Assembly (NCBI GenBank): GCA_963383645.1
Contig: OY726572.1
Location: 71,247,856-71,311,855 of the forward strand
Direction of reading: 5' to 3'
Length of the DNA stretch: 64,000 nucleotides
Source of the DNA: Muscardinus avellanarius
Lineage: Eukaryota > Chordata > Mammalia > Rodentia > Gliridae
Positions 34,821-47,900 of this stretch are shown here, one piece after another (the stretch's first letter is position 1; every line of letters starts with the position of its first letter). The position numbers and the translations under genes were made by a program. The notes under the pieces were generated by a model. It was not told the origin of the DNA and did not search any database. It saw only the letters and a program-made list of their open reading frames with translations.

Positions 34821-35765
34821 TTTTGTAACTAAAGTATATTTTCATTTACATTTATAATGAAAACATATATTTGATAATATGGCTATTATCTAAGAACATA
34901 ACTTTTCTGAAGTGAAAGATATGCTTTGTTCTTTTGCTTATGTTCCTACATCTCTTGTTTTATGTTCCTTTTCCTCAGTATAGATATTTAATTTGCTTAT
35001 TTTCTTGTTTTAGTAGAGTTGATGTTCTATTTTAAATTCTCATCTCACTCTTTAGGAAAAAAGGTAGACCTACTTTTATTTCTAATAACCTTCATCAAAA
35101 ATGAAATGGAACATCTTTAATTCCTGTTATCTAAGACAAAAATACCAAATTTTTCCTTTAGTATAATAAATTTTTAACTTGCTTTCTCATTTTTGTTTCA
35201 ATGTACACAGTTGGATTTTTTCATATCCTTACTTCTTTTTTAAAAGATTATAACATTTGAATTACATCTTCTAATTTAACACTGTTAATTACATGTGATT
35301 CTAAATGAAAATGGCTTCAAGTTTTGTTGATTGTATTTTTATATAAAAAATGTGTTAGGAACTCTGTTACTACACGTCTGTTTGGTGAAAATGATATTCA
35401 GTTAAATCCATATGCATTAATTACGTATCTTTTGATAGTCATTACTACAAAGCACAAGTTGGTTTAAAAATGAAATCCTATTACAAAAACCCTACCTCCA
35501 CAGCATTAAACATATATCTTTCTCCCTCAGAGTTTGAGAGACAAGATGGTACTAAGTCAAATATTTCTAGAAAATCAGTATCTTTTGTCGTATTTGTGGC
35601 TTGGGTTTTTATGTGAAAATTATTACTTCTGTCCATATAGTAAATAATGCCATGTTAACTGAATTTGCTGTAAAAATAATTTATTTACTAGCATATTTTA
35701 ACAAAATGATAGGAAGAAAATGAGAGGACACTTCTATGTTCCTGCTTCAAGTTAAAAATATATAA
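34821..35765. other. Unassigned AT-rich DNA
   Basis: No recognised gene or repeat. Confidence 0.5.
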
Positions 35766-36800
35766 TGGAGGAGTAGGTGGCAAATGTCTTCTCCCATTCT
35801 GGTGGCTCTCGGTTGAGGTTCTTGATAATTTCTTTGCTGTGCAGAAGCTCTTCAGTTTAATGCAATCCCCTGTACTGATACGCCTTTTAGTTTCTTGTGC
35901 CCTTAAGATCTTGTTGAGAAAGTTTTTACCTGTACCTGTGTGTTGCAGTGTTGGACCTATGCCCTCTTCAAGGAGCCTCAAGATCTCTGGTCCAATTTCC
36001 AAGTCTTTGATCCATCTTGAATGGACTCGTGCAGGGTGAGAAACTGGTGTTTATTTCCATTTTCCTGCATTTGGTAAACCAGTTATGCCAACACCATTTG
36101 TTAAAGAGGGCATCTTCTTTCCAGTGTATGTTTTTTGCCCTTTATAAAAAATCAATTGTAAGTGTGCAGATTTACCATTTGATCCAGCAGTACCACTTCT
36201 GGGTATCTAACCCAAAGAATGGAAACCAAACTATCAAACTAATGTATGTGTATCTATGTTCAAAGCTGCACAATTCACCATTGTCAAACTATGGGACCAG
36301 CCAAGATGCCCATTAACAGATGAATGGACTACAAAACTATGGGATATGTACACAATAAAATTTTAGTCAGCCATAAAAAATACAATTATGTAATTTACAG
36401 GGAAATGGATGCAACTGGAGAACATTATGCTAAGTGAGATTGGTCAGTCACACAAAAAAATAAGAAATTGGATACTTTCCTTCATATGCTGAAGCTAGAA
36501 AGAAAATGGGTCATAGGCGGAACTCTAGACAAGGAAGGAGATACAACAGATGAGCAAATAAGGTGTCCTAACTGAGGGGGATTGGAGGGGAGAAGAGGGA
36601 AATTCCCTAATGCACATGATGTACATTTACATATCAAAGTCAATCACAAAACCAAATATTGGAAGGAGGGAGGGGGAGAAAATGGATGGAAATTGAGGAA
36701 GGGCTAATTGGGTGATATGTGCATGTATGCCTCTACCATCTTGTACTTCATTAAGATGTATAACTACAATGCACTAACAAAAATAAAAACACAATAAAAA
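35766..36800 (+). mobile_element. L1 copy with inverted 5' part
   Basis: Bases from about 35775 to 36155 are L1 ORF2-distal DNA in antisense (cttctcccattctggtggct; tttgctgtgcagaagctctt; tttgatccatcttgaatgga). From about 36156 the strand switches to sense L1 (agtaccacttctgggtatct; gcccattaacagatgaatgg), continuing to the 3' end at tgcactaacaaaaataaaaa. This is a twin-priming layout. A short tandem repeat aaatttaaaaagtga (36810-36824 and 36826-36840) follows the tail. Confidence 0.88.
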
Positions 36801-36840
36801 TGTAAAACAAAATTTAAAAAGTGAAAAATTTAAAAAGTGA

Positions 36841-38839
36841 AATAGAGCATATTGTAACATTTTACTTACTCAAATTTCACAGGAATAAAATTATTGTGCA
36901 GAAAACTGCAAATTATTGATTGATTTAAAGACACACTCCCCCTAAAGGGCTCAGGAGGCCAACATCTTGTTGGAAGCCAGAGGCCAGAAACAGGGTGAGG
37001 TTTTCTGGAATCTTACTTTCTCACCACAAAAGCACCATTTGCTGAACTTAGGGATTCTGCATAAAACATTTCATGAAAGATCTTAGTTTTTCCACCAGAT
37101 CTGAACCAGAAAGTGTTTTGTCCTGGATTCTTGTACAGGTCTATTTCCCAAACCCCTGTCCAAGTTTCTGTTTATTTCTTCTCTTGCTTGGATTACTTGC
37201 TATAGCCTACTATGAGTCTCTTGGCTTCTAATGCCCTTGCTCCAATTTGTGCTGCTACCAGACAAGCTTGATTCCATTTGCTAGATTAGTAGAGTCTCAT
37301 CTCCTTTCTAAGGCCATAGAGACTGAAGACAAGGATACTCTGTGAACACCGTTTGCACACTCCTGCGTCTGGTGGGTGTACCTGTACCTTGGTCTGTGCC
37401 TCTGTACATGCAATTCACCTTCAACCAGACAATGACAACCCCAGCATCAAACTGCTCTATGAAGCTTTCCACCAGCCTCTCTTCTTCTCTGGTGACAAGC
37501 CAGCCCACTTCCACTGTCTGCTTCATAATTTAATGCTAGTTTGAACACACCCAAAGACAAGAAGATGAACCCTATTCATATATGTATCTCTACCATGGAG
37601 TAGTATGTCTGACATGTAGTGTCTAATACTATATATTTGTTGATGAAACATGAATTCATTGGGACCTGGGATCCATACTTAACCTTCAATGCTTTCCCAC
37701 CCTCAAGCCCTGGAAGAACTTTTTTTCTACCAGGTTTCTGCCACACTGTTATCCCCTGAGGCACCAAGGAGACCCAGTGCTAGAAAGCAACTTTGCTATG
37801 TTTTAATAGTAATCCTGCATATTTGCACAATGAGAAGGTAAGATGGTGCTAAGTTTGCAAGATTATGTATCCAGGTCAAGATAGAGTCTGACAAGCTTAT
37901 TTACATGAACCACACCAGAAAGTTAATCAAACAATCTCAATGGTATATGCCAGTTTGGGGCAGGAGGATACAGACAAGAGAAGGTCTTTACTAGCAAACA
38001 CAACTTTAAAGCTTCTCATTATACCCCTTTCTTCTCCTCAGTTCAGTTTTCCTCACTAAAGACCCTGGAACTGGAGATCTTGGAATGGTCAAGTCATAGA
38101 AAATTGTGTGGAAAATTACTTCATTAGCCATTTCAGCCTCAGTGGTCTTGGAGAACTTAAATGATGGCGTACTGCAGGTAAGATCTAAGTGAAGGTGATG
38201 AAAAACCCTGGTACACTGATTCAAACTTAATCAAGGTTGAAATGTTGTATGGGTCACTGATTTAAACTGCATAAGCCAAATAAGGAAAATGTGATTTTCA
38301 AAAATGCCTTTGAATTCTATTTGTGTTCACCATTTTATAATCAGCATTGTGCTATATTCTTTGTTATGTTAACTCATTGAATTTTCATAACAACCCCATG
38401 AAGTACATATTTCCAAAATTATAGCTTCTTTTGGGGAAGAAAAAAGAGGCTTAAAGACATGAAGTAACTTATCGGAGTCATGGAGCTAATTAGAAACAAG
38501 CAGGGAATTTGAAGTCAGCTCTCAAAGCTCATGTTGTTAATATAAGCTCTTATTTAATGCACAAAAGTCATATAGAGCATAATGCTGAAAATTGTAAAAA
38601 AGACTATATTCCAATAAGAGTTAATGTTTAAACAATCTATAATTATATCCAAAGATCATTATGTACTTATCAAAAGGCTCATACACAGTGTATGAACACA
38701 TGTAAAAAAATTGTTAGGCTAAAATTTAGAAAATAAAATTGTAGATGAATTATGATTACAATTATATATTTGATTTGAAAACATAACTGGTACTTGAAAA
38801 AAAATACTTTCCAAAATAATTAAAGTCAAAATGCTATGC
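36841..38839. other. 2-kb stretch without recognised features
   Basis: No common repeat or identifiable gene. About 36930-37550 is less AT-rich and has short open frames on both strands, but no recognisable protein. Confidence 0.45.
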
Positions 38840-39390
38840 TGAGGCATGTACATCCATGTTTATGGCAGTACAATTTACAACAGCCAAATTAAAGAACCTG
38901 CCTGTGTGTCCTTCAACAGACAAATGGATATAGATAATGTACATAAATCGCATACACAGCCAATTGATTTACTTAGCCATAGAAACAAAATTATGTCATT
39001 TGCCAGACAATGGATGGAACTAGAGAATATTATGTGAAGATTAGCCGGTCTCAGAAAGTCAGGGGTTGACTGTTTACTCCATATGTGGAAGTCTGAAAAT
39101 GGGAAACGAAAGAGAGTTCTCAGATCAGCGAGAAGACAGACCAGTGGAATAAGGGAAGGACTTTGAGGAAAAGAATTTGGGAGGGAAAAAAGGAAGCTTG
39201 ATGAAAGAAACAGCTTAAATAATCTTAAATCCACCTATGAATGTATCACGGCAACGGAGGAGAGGAGCAGCTTAGGATCTGGAGAGAAACACACTAATAG
39301 CTGTGTACAGGGCTATTTGTATCACTTTGAACCTCACTGTGATGTGTAAGTGTATGCACCAATGAAGGTACATACTGATTAAAAACTCTC
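38840..39390 (+). mobile_element. Older L1 3' end
   Basis: The sequence catgtttatggcagtacaat, then caacagacaaatggatatag, caatggatggaactagagaa and the final actttgaacctcactgtgat, ending near gcaccaatgaag, match a diverged L1 3' region. Its 3' UTR resembles the lineage at 25255-25531. Confidence 0.75.
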
Positions 39391-39959
39391 TAAAGAAAGA
39401 CCATCTTAACAGGAAGAAAGCTCGGTTTTTGTATCTACTACACTTTACCTTTCTAGAAGACCCTGAAGGTCTGAGTGCACTCTGTACTCATGTTCCCATA
39501 CCATGCAGGCTATTTTTAATTGCCAAATTATCTTATCCTTTATAACTGTGAACATCATGTTATATAGTTATATATTTCCTAAGTTCTCCATCAGTACATT
39601 CTTTGTATAGTTATTTATGGGCTGGATGGGTCTCGCTAATGTTCTCAATTGTGCTAACATACTTTTAAATACATTTTATTGTCTGAGAGGAAAACACACA
39701 GCAAACAAACAAACCGACAACCTCCAAACAATAAATTTTATATGGGGGTGGGTAAAAGAAAAATCAGTATAATCTTTTTGTTCTTTGGAATATGTACCAA
39801 GAGCTTTTAAAATGCTGAAACTTTGAACTCAAGTAATTTCATTTCTTATTATCTGTTTTAAAAATCATACAAGTTGATCAACATTTATGAATGAAAGTGT
39901 TCACCAAAATGGAAAAATGAAAATTATTTATATGTCCAAGTGGGTACTTTCAAGAAAAT
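39391..39959. other. Unassigned DNA
   Basis: No recognised gene or repeat. Confidence 0.5.
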
Positions 39960-39966
39960 GATTGTA

Positions 39967-40198
39967 AACCGGGCATGGTAATGCACACTTATAATCCTCG
40001 TACATGAGAGGCTGAGACAGAAGGATCTCAGTTCAAGGACAGTCTCAGCTAATTAGTGAGGCCCTTTGCAACTTAATGAGACCCTGTTTCGAAATAAAGA
40101 ATATAAAATAGGGCTGGGGGTGTAGCTCAGAGGTAGAATGCCCCAGGGTTCTATATCCAGCATTGCAAAAAAACCAAAAAAAACAACAACAAAAAAGC
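39967..40198 (+). mobile_element. B1-dID-type SINE, subfamily S1
   Basis: A full-length plus-strand dimer with a mixed A/C tail (aaaaccaaaaaaaacaacaa). Duplications gattgta lie at 39960-39966 and 40199-40205. Confidence 0.9.
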
Positions 40199-40205
40199 GA
40201 TTGTA

Positions 40206-40980
40206 CACATATAAGATGCAAATTCAAATACCCATTATGCCTTCACAAAGTTTTTAATGATGAGGAAAATGCTTGGAATATAAAAGTAAGAAAAATTGCA
40301 TTATATAAAATTGTATGATATGGTCATAAATTATAAGCACAGATAGAAATACTTGAACATAATATATTAAAATGCTAATACTAGTTCTCCATGGGAATAT
40401 ATTCTGAATAATTTTCTTCTCTATCATTTTTTACATTTCATGATTTTCTATTATCATTTTGTATACTTTTACTTAAAACAAAATAAGTCACTCTAACTTC
40501 CAGACTTTCTCTAATGAATACGACCAATAAATAAAAACATCTTTAAAATATATTTGAATGGTGACTAGTTGATTAAAATACTTTCTTACCAGACTGTAAA
40601 ATATGCCATGGACACTATTTTAATTGTACTTAATTTTGCTTTTTTTTTCATTGTCTATAACTTGGTGCTTAATAAATGCTAACTGAATGAATTCCACGAA
40701 CAAAAAGAGAGGTATTATTTGAGCTAACTGAGAGACGGGAAACAATATTTACAACATATTTTAAAAAACTTTTGAAAATTGTCTCTAGCCTGTGTACTTA
40801 TGATTAATAAATAATAATATTGTGTATAAAATTTTCCAGATTACCAAAAGTCAGAAATGCTTTGCATTCTTTTGAAGAAACTAGAACTGGCTCAAAAAGA
40901 TAAAAATAACAAAGATAGCACCCCCATAAAACTACAAGATGGAGCAGTATGCTCTAACAAATAGAACCTATTTCTAGAAT
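40206..40980. other. Unassigned AT-rich DNA
   Basis: No recognised gene or repeat. Confidence 0.5.
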
Positions 40981-40995
40981 TAAAACAGTTCTTCA

Positions 40996-41197
40996 GCAGG
41001 GAGTGGTGGCGCACACTTGTAATCCCCGCGCTTGGGAGGTGGAGACAGGAGGATTGCACAGGTTCCAAGCCAGCTGCACTGGCTTATAAAGAGACCCTGT
41101 TTCCAAAAATAAAATAGGTCTGGGAGTGTAGCCCAAAGGTAGAAGGACTTCCAGGAACCCCAGTACCACTAAATAAATAAATAAATAAATAATAAAA
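40996..41197 (+). mobile_element. B1-dID-type SINE, short subfamily S2
   Basis: A plus-strand S2 member with all the S2 hallmarks: aatccccgcgcttgggaggt, a compact B1 half (ccagctgcactggcttataa), and the altered ID half gacttccaggaaccccagta. The tail is (AAAT)n. Duplications taaaacagttcttca (40981-40995) and taaaacaattcttca (41198-41212) differ at one base. Confidence 0.93.
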
Positions 41198-41336
41198 TAA
41201 AACAATTCTTCAACAAAATGTATTTACCAAAAGTTAAACTGAAAGGCAGTTTAGAAAATCTGTATCCTGCACAGGAGAGCAAAGCAAAGCAAAAACAGAG
41301 AAGAAAAGGGTATTACATTTTTTTAAGTAATGTGTT

Positions 41337-41536
41337 AGTCGGGCGTGGTGGCGCACACTTGTAATCCCAGCATCGGGAGGCTGAGACAGGAGGATCATGG
41401 ATCGCGGCCAGCCTCAGCTACTTAGGCCCTCTGCAACTCAGTGAGATCCTGTTTCAGAATAAAGAATAAAAAATAAGGCAGGGGGCATAGCTCAGAGATA
41501 GAATGCCCCTGGGTTCCATCCCCAGTACTGCAAAAA

Positions 41537-41575
<39 letters not shown>

Positions 41576-41581
41576 ACAAAT
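41337..41581 (+). mobile_element. B1-dID-type SINE, subfamily S1, with (AAAT)n tail
   Basis: A full-length plus-strand dimer. Perfect 10-bp duplications, gtaatgtgtt, lie at 41327-41336 and 41582-41591. The tail has become an (AAAT)n microsatellite of 12 or so units. Confidence 0.94.
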
Positions 41582-41855
41582 GTAATGTGTTTTCCTAAAT
41601 GTTTTAAGAAGTAATTATCTTAAATAAACCACAGCGTTATATGTAAAAATAAGCACTAATCTTTGAAAATTTGGTCCCAAATTTTTTTGAGAATTTGTCA
41701 GTAACACTAATTAAATATAATTGAGTATCTTTAAACTTTCATAGGTAGTATTTAGTATAATTTAGTTTAACATCTAGGGAACATGCATTCTCTTTCCTTA
41801 ACGTATATTAATTCTACAGAATGGTGGGTTAAAGTTAAAGATCTTTACCTTAGAA

Positions 41856-41949
41856 ACTGGAGACAAGGCTCAGTGCTAAAACACTTGCCTAGTAGGCACA
41901 AGATCCTAAATTCAGTCTCCAGCACTGAAAATATAAAAATAAAAATAAA
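41856..41949 (+). mobile_element. Stand-alone ID-type SINE
   Basis: The sequence gacaaggctcagtgctaaaa, then cacttgcctagtaggcacaa and ttcagtctccagcact, ending in an A-rich tail, is a monomeric ID element derived from a tRNA-like sequence. It directly abuts the next SINE. Confidence 0.75.
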
Positions 41950-42165
41950 GCCGCATGGTGGCGCATGCTTGTAATCCTAGTACTTGGAAGGCTGAGACGG
42001 GAAGATTGGAGAGGTTCGAAGCCAGCCTCAGCTGCTTAGTGAAGCTCTCGGCAACTTAGTAAGTTTCCAAATAAAAATATAAAATACATCTGGGAGTATA
42101 GCCCAGAGATAGCCCCTGGGTTCCATCCCCAGTACCACAAAAGTAAAAAATAAAAATAAATACGT
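41950..42165 (+). mobile_element. B1-dID-type SINE
   Basis: A plus-strand dimer from gccgcatggtggcgcatgct to ccatccccagtaccac with an A-rich tail. It carries S3-like words (gcagcc-to-cggcaacttagt; atctgggagtatagcccaga). Its 5' end is a few bases short. Confidence 0.85.
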
Positions 42166-42350
42166 ATAAAAAGACTACAATTTTAGAAATGTAACTTTAG
42201 AAAAAAGAATCACAAAGGATTACCGTGGCCAGCCTATTTATGAAACTTTCTCCTATTAAGTACTTTACAACAAGAAATGAGAGTAAAATGAGTAAGTATG
42301 AAAGGAAATGAGATATTATTTTACTTCAAGTTACCTATTAAAATGTGGTA

Positions 42351-42582
42351 AAGCAGGGCATGGTGGCGCAGGCTTGTAATTCCAGTATTTGGGAGGCCGT
42401 GACAGGAGGATTGCTGTTCGCATACAGCCTCAGCTACCTAGTGAGACTCTCGGCAACTTAGCGAGACCTTGTTTCAAAAATAAAAAGTAAAAAATAGGGC
42501 TGGGAGTATAGCTCAGAGGTAGAATACCCCTGGGTTCCTCCCCCAATACCACACACACACAAAAAATTAATTAATTGATTTA
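42351..42582 (+). mobile_element. B1-dID-type SINE
   Basis: A full-length plus-strand dimer. Perfect 14-bp duplications, attaaaatgtggta, lie at 42337-42350 and 42583-42596. Confidence 0.94.
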
Positions 42583-42596
42583 ATTAAAATGTGGTA

Positions 42597-44688
42597 GATC
42601 GACAGAAAGAAATTGAAGAAAAAATAGACGTAATAAAAGCATTTGTTAAAATGGTGGTTACAAAAATAAAAATGTAAAAAAATAACTTTAAAAGATACTG
42701 TAAGTTACCTTTTAGAAAATGATGTGGTCTAAAAACAAGAAATGAAAATATTCATTATCTTGTAAAAATATTCAATATCTTGTAAAAATCTGAACACCAA
42801 TATTTCAGAACCTTCAGAAGGCAATTGAAGATTTAGTCCTCATAAATTTAAAGGAATCAAATAAATGGAGATCTCTTATACTATAAGAGACTAAAATGGA
42901 AGATTCAGAACAAGAAAGACATTGATTCCATCTAAATTAATCTACAGTTTCAAGGCAAGTTTTGAGTATAATACATCGATTTCGCCATTCATCTGTGAAT
43001 GTAAATGTGTAGTAGAGAATATATTGAAGAATGAAAATAAGAAAGAACTTTTATTGCCATTCTTATTACATCACAATTACTCATTTTAAAACTGTGATGC
43101 CAATTCCAGAATGCACAGAAAGACTTATAAAATGAAGCCTAAGATAGTGATTCAGACAAGCACATAACCCGCCATGGAAAAAGTATAAATTATTCAGAGG
43201 TGTTTTTGTATTAACTGCTTAACTCATTAAGCAGTAAATGTGTTAAGCATAAAGCCAAAACAAATTTAAGAGGGAAAAAGTAACATAATGTGAAAATAAA
43301 TAAAGTATTCAAATTGGCGAAAGTAGCATAATGTGAAAATACGTATTTAAAGTATTTATCATTTTAAAGTAAACTTTTAATTTAACTTGACATTTTCTAC
43401 TAAGGGGAATTTTTTCTATACCTTACACCAAGGCCAGTAAAATATCTGAAAGTTAGATAAAATATATGACTAGTAACCAATTAAAATCAGTAACAAATTG
43501 ACAAAATTTCAACATTTAATGTCCTTTGATTTATATAAATATATACAAAACCACATATATAATATACATGTACGTGCATAATATGCTTTGTATATGTACA
43601 TGTACATGCATGACAAAATGAAAAATAATGGGAGATAAAACTAGAAAATATATACACTATTAAAAGTTTAAAAATCTAAATGGTTGAGAAACACATGAAA
43701 ATCTCAAATACATAAACTACTTAATAGCCAATGAATTAACACCTAAAATATTTTACTGCATTTTGGCCGTTCAATTTTCAAGAACCCTAAAGGGAAAAAG
43801 ATAGTGCCTGCATTATTAGGTGAAAGACCTAAAGTTCTTTCAAATTGATAAAACAGCACAATATTTTTTTTGTGGAATTTAACTTGCTGCTATTTATTAA
43901 AAGCCTTTTAAAAGTCTATAAACTTTAACTTAAATTTTAATATATTTACATATATTCCTAATGTTTCTGTATATTACATGTGTATACGTGCACAAATATC
44001 CACATATATATGCACTATATAGCTAAAAGTATTTCTTATCTAAAAATTATGTTTAAATAAGATACACATATATAAATATATACACATGCACATATACTAA
44101 TATGGATATTCATGCATGTGTGTACAGAACAAAATACACAGGCATATTTATATGTATATGCAAATATATATGTGTAATTATATATATATGTTTGGGTGTG
44201 CATATATATACATGTGTATACACGTGTGTGATTTTTAAGATGAAATATGTGAATGTATTACTAAATAATAAAATGTAAAAATAGCTCTGAAGTTCAGAAT
44301 GACAGACTACATAAATACTGGTAACTTCCATAACTGTTTTATAATAGGTAATTATAATTATGCCATATAAGTATATTTATTAACTGGAATGATTATATAT
44401 GTGCACACATATATAACTACATAACACAAAATATATATTTCTAAAGATGATTTATGTTTTGTTTTTGCACTATTATGGATCTAAAAAGTCATATTCCAAA
44501 TTGTAACAATTATTTTCTATAGGTAGCAACTTACATGCGTTCTAGATTTTCTTTGCAAAATGTAGTATCCATGCATATTTTCAGCATTAATAAAAATAAA
44601 TTAAAAGGTAAAAATAGCTCATGTTAAGCAAGAAAGCTAATTGAAAACATGGATCCTTTACAATTATCCTTTTCAAGCAAAAACATTA

Positions 44689-44691
<3 letters not shown>
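42597..44691. other. AT-rich stretch with small duplications
   Basis: No gene or transposon recognised. It contains a 20-bp near-tandem repeat (42745-42764 and 42765-42784), a 22-bp repeat with one mismatch (43277-43298 and 43320-43341), and a 9-bp stem with 4-nt loop at 43214-43235 (actgcttaa/ttaagcagt). From 43540 to 44420 it is rich in alternating TA/CA steps. Confidence 0.7.
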
Positions 44692-44726
<35 letters not shown>

Positions 44727-44912
44727 GTACTGGAGATTGAATGGAGGGTGTTCTTCCTCTGAGCTATATGCCCAGCCCTATTTTGTTCTTTATTTTGAAA
44801 CAGGATCTTACTAAGTTGCAAAGGGCCTCACTAAGTTTCTGAGGCTGCTTACAAATCTGTGATCCTCCTGTTTCAGTCTCCCAAATACCAGGTTGCACTA
44901 CCAAGTCCAACT
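44692..44912 (-). mobile_element. Diverged B1-dID-type SINE with (GT)n at its tail
   Basis: A GT tract (44692-44725) is followed by a minus-strand SINE: tgtactggagattgaatgga, cctctgagctatatgcccag, then ttgaaacaggatcttactaa and gatcctcctgtttcagtctc. The tail of the element (AC on the minus strand) has become the microsatellite. Confidence 0.82.
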
Positions 44913-47900
44913 CTCACCTTGATTTTGAGTTACATTCAAAGTTCATTTCAGTTATCCACTAGTTTTTCTACATTTTAGTTTGAACTATTGCATTTCTTTC
45001 CTTTGGTGTTTTTTCATGACAGTATTTATTTTGTTCAGTGCTTTTGTTTTGCTTCCATGGAAACACAGTATTCAATTTTCTGTATCTAACACCTGCCTGA
45101 CATGTCCAAAATGAAGGATTTTCCTTATGAACTGTCAATTAAGTCAAGGTAATAGTTATAAAATATTTGGTGCTTAGTTAACTTAGTTGACATATTCTGC
45201 TTTCTCTTTAAGATGAAGAATGTGAGACTAAATTCTATTAAGACAGGTTGGGAACCAAATTTTCTATATAAAACAGACATATTTAAACACATTTTTTTTT
45301 TTTTGCCTAAGGAAACCAATGTACTTAAAGATGCCATAGAGATCTTTTTTCATTTTTACTCTGAGCTGAAATGGCAGTATTGTAGAGAAACTATTAACGA
45401 AATTAAATTGAAATATTTTATTTATTTATTAGTCTTCTGGGAAGAGAGGTAAAAAGGTGAACTTTGCTCTGATAATATTAACTACAATTAGTGCAAAACA
45501 AATAACATCTAAATCAGCATTTTACTCATCTATTGATAAATTAGGGTTTTGATTTTAGTTTAGAAAATGCTGCATACCACAAGCCTCCTAGCTAGAGGCA
45601 GCTTAGATTAAGAAACCAGTTATTGATCAAAGAATAAATGCTTTTATATAGACTTTAAAATAATGCTTTCTGTTTCTTCAGTCTTATAAAAAAGAAAAGA
45701 TCCCATGCTTGAAATATGTCTTTTGTTTTCAATAAGATTGAAGGAAAAATCAACTATCACCTCCTTTAATATTTTCATGATTCTTAAAGAATATTAGTTT
45801 TAGTATTGGATTTATGTTAATGTAAGAATTCAGGGTGATGGTAATAGAATGAAAGATTGTCAGTACGCATATATAATAATTAGACCACAAAAATCCAAGG
45901 ATACTGACTGAATCAAATGGAAGTTGGTAACCTATGATCCAATTGGCAAAGAAGATGGCAAGCAGGGGATTGTGCTTCACCCTGAGACATGGCTCTTATC
46001 AGGTCCTCGCTGGATACTGAAATAATCTAACCAAAAAAATAGACTTGTTTCTATCTAGCTTGTCAAAAGAGGAGAGAGCCATAAAGATAAAGTCTATAAA
46101 GTGCTTCCCCAGAGTTGGTAGAACTGGGGGGAAATGTGGGTTGACTTGTTTATAGCAGTTTTATTGAAATATTTCTCTACATAAATTAGGGCTACCTACA
46201 CATCCACATTTACTGAGTGTTGCTACTTGTTATAGCCTTTTGCTGATAGATTCTCTGTCTATATGAACTGTCTATAAATACTGTCAAAATCACTGTCTCC
46301 TGTGGGCTGTGATTTGGTGAGTAGCATTCACCAGAATGAAAGTAGCTAATGTTCGCTTTCATTACATTGCATGTAGGAAAACAGAAATCCAGTTCTTAGA
46401 AAATTGACTATGCTCGCTGCATACCTAGGTTTTAGTTAATAATTTTATACTATTAGTTTAAAAAAGGATAAAGAGAGAAGAAACGGGAGCTAGTGAGAAT
46501 GAGAATGATTGCAAGCAAGAAATCAAGAACTTGCAAGCAGTGGCTGCAGGTATGGAAACACTGTTCATCTGAGGGCTTTCTGTGCTGTGATCTATGCTTA
46601 GATAGGTGATTCCAGGGCTATGTAGGGAGTTCTGTCATTCTGTCAAGAGAAGCAGCATCTGAAGTCATTGGCCAGGGACTGTCTCATCCAGGGTCAATGA
46701 AAAGCAATGACGGTAGCATGGATGCTGTCACAAAGCAAAACAGACTCTTCCATTACTAGAGCTGGATTTCATCATTCCACCTGAACCATCTAATAGTTTT
46801 ATTTCAAGAAGTCCAAGACTCATGGTTGTGAAAGGCCACCCAGCTAGCTACCTAACCATAAGTGATATTTATAGTCCTGGTCTCACAATCACAGAGCCAA
46901 GATATTTATAGCCCATAGGTTATTATCCACTCTCCCAGATAAAAATCTCAAATTAGAATGAGCACACTCTGATAACAAATGATATTATAAACTGGCTATT
47001 TTAATATTCTGCTATATAAGTTCTATCATCAGGGTTAAGTGCAATTTATGTATTTATCAAAAATTACCTTAGAGGCTAAAGGAGTATCTTGTCAACATTG
47101 CCTATATTTAAGATGATTTCATTCCATAATTCCTCAGACTCAATTAACAATTTTTAATATGTTAGCAAACATGAAAATTAAAACCCTAACTAAATAAAAG
47201 AAGGTTGAGGTGAAATAACTATATACACATAAGCATATATAAATATTTCTACATATATATGTATTTATATATAAAACAACAAAAAACTACATAAACAAAA
47301 GGACATCCATATTTCCTACTAAGTTTCACAGCCACCTAAAATTTCAAAAAAATCATAAGTATCAAAAAAGCAAATATCATTAACCATAATCCATACCAAA
47401 AATATAATTCCTAGAGAGTGCTACAAAGCTAAATTCAGAAAGAAGTGGGGAATGTCTTAAAAATCAAGCCAACTCTGACTTCTATAACAAAAGAAAGAGT
47501 TAGTCAGATTCAGGGTGGAAGAAGAAGAGGGCTGAAGTAAATTAAGGATGTCAGAATCCAGAGAAGATCACTCCCAGAAAGAGAAGAGGCTCTAGTGGGG
47601 GAAAATCAGAACACATCTCAGCCTGGGAGTAAAAGGAATGATACCAACAAGGCAGGAATTTCAAGGGAATTCCTTAGGAATTTCAAGGGAAGGGAATCTA
47701 TAGTCCTAAGGTCCCAGGTCCAGGAAAGATGAATAGACCAAAACAGAGAGGCATCCTGGGAAGACTGGTCCAGTCAAGTTAAAGATTCTATGTAAACAAA
47801 AGAGAATACAACTCAGAAGACAGGTCTAATGTTTCCCAATACCTGCCCCACAAAAAAGTTTGATTCATTATAAAGCAAAAACAAAAACACCTTTATATTA

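Noticed and set aside
35839..36316. Two overlapping open frames on the plus strand
   Set aside because: They are antisense and sense readings of L1 DNA at the inversion joint.
37342..37544. Possible processed pseudogene with frames on both strands
   Set aside because: Less AT-rich than its surroundings, but no protein family recognised, no poly(A) tract and no target-site duplication.
41856..41949. tRNA-like sequence with A- and B-box-like words
   Set aside because: It is an ID SINE with an A-rich tail; it does not fold as a complete tRNA and lacks a proper acceptor stem by eye.
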